64,000 nt of DNA from Actinoplanes italicus (lineage in GTDB: Bacteria > Actinomycetota > Actinomycetes > Mycobacteriales > Micromonosporaceae), in NCBI RefSeq assembly GCF_003001815.1, contig NZ_PVMZ01000003.1, positions 1 to 64,000 of the forward strand, written 5' to 3'. This document shows, piece after piece, positions 61,054-64,000 of the stretch. The stretch's first letter is position 1. Every line of letters starts with the position of its first letter. The position numbers and the translations under genes are program-made. Under the pieces are notes generated by a model, which had not been told where the DNA came from, made no database searches, and saw only the letters and a list, made by a program, of their open reading frames with translations.

Positions 61054-62076
61054 ATGAGTCTGGATGACCGCAAGCTCGAGGTGCTCCGGGCGATCGTCGA
61101 GGACTACGTCGAGACCCAGGAGCCGGTCGGCAGCAAAGCTCTGGTCGACCGGCACAAGCTCGGCGTCTCCCCGGCCACCGTGCGCAACGACATGGCGGTG
61201 CTGGAGGAGGAGGGCTACATCCGGCAGCCGCACACCAGCGCGGGCCGGGTGCCCACCGACGCCGGGTACCGGCTCTTCGTCGACCGGCTCACCAAGATAA
61301 AACCGCTGAGCCCGGCCGAGCGGCGCGCCATCGAGCGGTTCATGGTCGGCGCCGTCGACCTCGACGACGTGGTGCACCGCACCGTCCGGCTGCTGGCCCA
61401 GCTCACCCGCCAGGTCGCCGTCGTGCAGTATCCGAGCCTGTCGCGCTCCGCTGTCCGCCACCTGGAGCTGGTGCCGATCTCCACCACCCGCCTGATGCTG
61501 GTGATGATCACCGACACCGGCCGGGTCGAGCAGCGACTCGTGGAGATGCCCGGCCCGGTCGCCGACGGCGAGGTGTGGGAGCTGCGCCTCCGGGTGAACG
61601 AGAAACTCGCCGGCCAGAAACTCGCCGACACGCCGTCCCTGGTGCAGAAACTCGTCGAGGAGTGCGCCATCGAGCGTCGCGCCGCGATGACCTGCCTGGC
61701 CTCGGTCCTGCTGGAGACTCTCGTCGAGCGGAGTGAGGAGCGCCTCGCGCTGGCTGGTATGCCCAACTTGACACGTGGGGGTGTGCTGGACTTCCAGGGC
61801 ACGCTGCGGCCCGTCCTCGAAGCCCTCGAGGAGGAGGTCATCCTGCTCAAGCTCATCGGCGATCTGGAACCCCGCACCACGCGGGTCCTGATCGGCGACG
61901 AGAATCAGATCGACAACCTGCGGTCGGCGTCCGTGGTGAGCAGCGGTTACGGACCGGGTGCCACAATCGTTGGTGGGCTCGGCGTGGTGGGCCCCACCCG
62001 CATGGACTACCCCGGCACCATCGCTACCGTTCGTGCAGTGGCACGCTACGTTGGCGACCTGTTGGCACAGAATTGA
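61054..62076 (+). CDS. hrcA: Heat-inducible transcription repressor HrcA
   Basis: HrcA binds CIRCE and represses chaperone genes until heat or unfolded protein calls off GroE-assisted folding. The 340-residue product has the winged-helix DNA-binding N-terminus ([47 protein letters not shown]) and the GAF-like dimer core with an inserted segment. ATG 61054 follows GGGAGGGG. A CIRCE site lies right upstream. dnaJ starts 34 bases downstream. Confidence 0.97.
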   Translation: MSLDDRKLEVLRAIVEDYVETQEPVGSKALVDRHKLGVSPATVRNDMAVLEEEGYIRQPHTSAGRVPTDAGYRLFVDRLTKIKPLSPAERRAIERFMVGAVDLDDVVHRTVRLLAQLTRQVAVVQYPSLSRSAVRHLELVPISTTRLMLVMITDTGRVEQRLVEMPGPVADGEVWELRLRVNEKLAGQKLADTPSLVQKLVEECAIERRAAMTCLASVLLETLVERSEERLALAGMPNLTRGGVLDFQGTLRPVLEALEEEVILLKLIGDLEPRTTRVLIGDENQIDNLRSASVVSSGYGPGATIVGGLGVVGPTRMDYPGTIATVRAVARYVGDLLAQN

Positions 62077-62110
62077 CGGATTCGCGCAGACATTGAGGAC
62101 TCCAAACCCC

Positions 62111-63247
62111 GTGGCCAAGGACTATTACGGAATTCTCGGTGTGAGCCGGGAGGCAACCGACGACGAGATCAAGCGCGCCTACCGCAAACTCGCTCGGCAA
62201 TACCACCCGGACATCAACCCGGATCCGGAGGCGCACGACAAGTTCAAAGAGATCAACGCGGCGTACGAGGTCCTCTCCGACGACCAGAAGCGGCAGATCG
62301 TCGACCTCGGTGGCGACCCGCTCGCGCCGGGTGGCGGCATGCCCGGCGGAGCCGGTGGCGCCGGCCCGTTCGTCGGCTTCCAGGACATCATGGACGCGTT
62401 CTTCGGCACGGCCGCGGGCGGAGGCTCCCGTGGGCCGCGACCGCGCACGCGTCCCGGCGCCGACGCGATCCTGCGTCTCGAGCTCGACCTGGTCGAGACA
62501 GCCTTCGGGGTCGAGGCCCCGATCACCGTCGACACGGCGGTGCTCTGCACCCAGTGCTCCGGCGCCGGTACCGCGCCCGGCAGCCACCTGGCCACCTGTG
62601 AGGTCTGCTCGGGCCGCGGCGAGGTCCAGTCGGTGCAGCGCACCTTCCTCGGCCAGGTCGTCTCGTCCCGCCCCTGCCAGAACTGCCAGGGCCACGGCAC
62701 GGTCATCCCGAACCCCTGTCCCACCTGCGCCGGTGACGGCCGGATAAGGACACGCCGCTCGCTCACCGTCAAGATCCCGGCGGGCGTCGAGGACGGCATG
62801 CGGATCCGCCTGGCCCAGCAGGGCGAGGTCGGCCCCGGCGGCGGTACTGCGGGCGACCTCTACGTCGAGATCCACGAGCGCCCGCACGACGTCTACTCCC
62901 GCAAGGGCGACGACCTGCACTGCCGCGTCACGCTCCCGATGACGGCGGCCGCGCTCGGCACCCGGATGACGATCAAGACCCTCGACGGCGAGGAGAACAT
63001 CGAGGTCAAGCCGGGCACCCAGCCGGCCAGCACGCTGCGCATCCGGGGCAAGGGCGTCCCGCACCTGCGCGGTCAGGGGCGCGGCGAGCTCTTCGTGCAC
63101 CTCGACGTCAAGACGCCGACCAAACTCACCGCCGACCAGGAGCGGATGCTCCGCGACTTCGCCAAGACCCGTGGCGAGGACGTCGCCGAGCTGAGCAAGC
63201 AGGGCGGCTTCTTCAGCCGGATGCGGGACGCGTTCAACGGGCACTGA
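62111..63247 (+). CDS. dnaJ: DnaJ chaperone (hrcA-linked)
   Basis: The 378-residue co-chaperone stimulates DnaK ATPase. It has the J domain with HPD at about 32-34 ([15 protein letters not shown]), a Gly-rich linker (about 75-115), four zinc-finger CxxCxGxG repeats ([32 protein letters not shown]; about 150-215) and the C-terminal substrate domain. This is the DnaJ that is co-transcribed with hrcA in actinobacteria, distinct from the dnaK-linked one. GTG 62111 is the start; the frame opens earlier. A large hairpin follows. Confidence 0.96.
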   Translation: MAKDYYGILGVSREATDDEIKRAYRKLARQYHPDINPDPEAHDKFKEINAAYEVLSDDQKRQIVDLGGDPLAPGGGMPGGAGGAGPFVGFQDIMDAFFGTAAGGGSRGPRPRTRPGADAILRLELDLVETAFGVEAPITVDTAVLCTQCSGAGTAPGSHLATCEVCSGRGEVQSVQRTFLGQVVSSRPCQNCQGHGTVIPNPCPTCAGDGRIRTRRSLTVKIPAGVEDGMRIRLAQQGEVGPGGGTAGDLYVEIHERPHDVYSRKGDDLHCRVTLPMTAAALGTRMTIKTLDGEENIEVKPGTQPASTLRIRGKGVPHLRGQGRGELFVHLDVKTPTKLTADQERMLRDFAKTRGEDVAELSKQGGFFSRMRDAFNGH

Positions 63248-63267
63248 GTTTGATTGCTGAACTTAAT

Positions 63268-63329
63268 TGCTTCGCCTCCGGCTCGCTGGCGCTGTGTTTG
63301 ACTGCTTCGCCTCCGGCTCGCTGGCGCTG
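63268..63329. repeat. 27-bp direct repeat after dnaJ
   Basis: TGCTTCGCCTCCGGCTCGCT begins at 63268 and 63303; the two 27-bp copies are identical and 35 bases apart. Confidence 0.9.
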
Positions 63330-63339
63330 CGCCTTGTAA

Positions 63340-63403
63340 CCGACGTCGAGACGGCTGAAAACGACCACGCTTCGCTAGCCGTTTTCAGACGTCTCGACGT
63401 CGG
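63340..63403 (+). terminator. Large imperfect hairpin after dnaJ
   Basis: CCGACGTCGAGACGGCTGAA... (63340-63363) pairs with the sequence at 63380-63403 (22 of 24 bases) around a 16-base loop. No T tract follows. It may end the hrcA-dnaJ message. Confidence 0.7.
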
Positions 63404-63550
63404 CGGCGCATCGCGTGGTGGTTGCGGTTAGGGCGACTGCCTCTTGGTGGGGGCGGCGCATCGCGTGGTGGTTGCGGTTAGGGCGACTGCCTCTTGGTGG
63501 GCGGCGCATCGCGTGGTGGTTGCGGTTAGGGCGACTGCCTTCTGGCGTAC
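63402..63550. repeat. 48-50-bp tandem repeat array, 3 copies
   Basis: GGCGGCGCATCGCGTGGTGG starts near 63402, 63452 and 63500, followed each time by GTTGCGGTTAGGGCGACTGC. A decayed fourth copy follows. No gene lies here; rsmE starts at 63600. Confidence 0.92.
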
Positions 63551-63599
63551 GGGCGGCGCTGCGACCGGTGTTCGTGGGTGGGGCGGTAGCGTCTGGGGA

Positions 63600-64000
63600 A
63601 TGTCGGCGCCGCTGTTTCTGGTTGAGAGCCTGCCTGTCGGGTCGTCGTTCACCCTTGGTGGGGCGGAGGGGCATCACGCCGCCACCGTGCAGCGGCTTCG
63701 GGTGGGTGAGGCGCTGATCCTCGCCGATGGGCGTGGGGGGACAGCTCGTGGTGAGGTGTCCGCTGTGGGGCGGGGCAGCGTCGACGTCAACGTTCTCAGC
63801 GTGGGGGAGGAGCCGGCGGCCGACCCGCGTCTGGTCGTGGTGCAGGGCATCGCCAAGGGCGACCGGGGTGAGCTGGCCGTGCAGGCGATGACCGAGGTCG
63901 GTGTGGACGAGATCCTGCCGTGGGCGGCGTCCCGGTCGGTGACGCAGTGGCGTGGTGACCGCGGGTTCAAGGCGCGTGACAAGTGGGCGGCCACCGCGCG
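63600..64000 (+). CDS. rsmE: 16S rRNA m3U1498 methyltransferase RsmE (truncated by window end)
   Basis: The first 133 residues are visible. They show the PUA-like N-terminal domain (LGGAEGHHAATVQRLRVGEA, LADGRGGTARGEV) and the start of the SPOUT domain (VVVQGIAKGDRGELAVQAMTEVGVDEILPW and ARDKWAATA), which is the RsmE pattern. The rest lies beyond 64000. hrcA-dnaJ-rsmE is a conserved order. A 350-bp gap with repeats and a hairpin separates it from dnaJ, so it may have its own promoter. Confidence 0.93.
   Translation, partial: MSAPLFLVESLPVGSSFTLGGAEGHHAATVQRLRVGEALILADGRGGTARGEVSAVGRGSVDVNVLSVGEEPAADPRLVVVQGIAKGDRGELAVQAMTEVGVDEILPWAASRSVTQWRGDRGFKARDKWAATA

Noticed and set aside
63402..63550. 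Possible CRISPR array or small repeat-peptide gene
   Set aside because: Repeats abut each other with no spacers; frames lack start signals and translate to repeat sequence only.
1..64000. tRNA genes, insertion sequences, attachment sites or prophage genes
   Set aside because: Gaps were read for cloverleaf-like sequence, transposase frames and integrase motifs; none was convincing. A covariance-model scan would be needed to exclude tRNAs fully.

Overview
The window is high-GC actinobacterial DNA. The evidence is strong G/C bias at codon third positions, frequent GTG/TTG starts, an actinobacterial-type ileS T-box leader, and a gene order that follows the conserved actinobacterial block valS-folC-DUF4233-ndk ... 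rne-rplU-rpmA-obg ... nadD-rsfS-phosphatase ... comEA-comEC-holA-rpsT-lepA ... hemW ... hrcA-dnaJ-rsmE. Protein style (large Pro/Ala-rich membrane proteins, PAS/GAF/SpoIIE regulators) suggests Micromonosporales, perhaps Actinoplanes-like. That placement is inference; no search was run.

Layout. 1-140: 3' end of a 5S rRNA gene and its terminator. 200-6500: a lipoprotein, a single-pass membrane protein, and the overlapping operon valS-folC-DUF4233. 6500-9900: a 1072-residue membrane/low-complexity/glyoxalase-fold fusion facing ndk. 10300-13860: a drug-type ABC exporter (one permease frameshifted) behind an ArsR-type regulator. 13890-18050: T-box leader, ileS, PlsC-type acyltransferase. 18550-23920: a second copy of the 1.2 kb membrane-protein family, then a stress module (RsbQ-like hydrolase, PAS-GAF-GAF-PP2C-HATPase protein, STAS antagonist). 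23940-33140: radical SAM/DUF2344 pair, RNase E/G, lipoprotein, rplU-rpmA-obg. 33200-38890: GNAT, trpS with a Trp-Trp leader peptide, pepN, hybrid histidine kinase. 38910-49130: nadD-rsfS-phosphatase-lipoprotein-degV, two genes on the opposite strand, comEA-comEC-holA and a small membrane protein. 49460-54970: rpsT, APH-like kinase, DUF4240, MOSC protein with an in-frame minisatellite, lepA. 55050-64000: GlsB-type membrane protein, orphan PAS sensor, transglycosylase-like protein, crotonase, hemW, DUF4870, hrcA-dnaJ and a truncated rsmE.

How it works together. Most of the window is translation and RNA housekeeping: four tRNA-ligase or tRNA-dependent control points, ribosomal proteins S20, L21 and L27, ribosome factors Obg, RsfS and LepA, RNase E, and rRNA methylation. 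Three genes have visible dedicated control: ileS by a T-box, trpS by a ribosome-sensed leader peptide, and hrcA-dnaJ by a CIRCE operator. Many genes show a TANNNT hexamer 6-8 nt before the start codon, which predicts leaderless transcripts.

Most unusual: the RsbQ/RsbP/RsbV-like locus with phosphatase and kinase fused in one protein, the giant glyoxalase fusion, a 15-bp minisatellite inside a MOSC domain, a paralogous membrane-protein family, and unrelated short tandem-repeat arrays filling every convergent intergenic gap longer than 200 bp.
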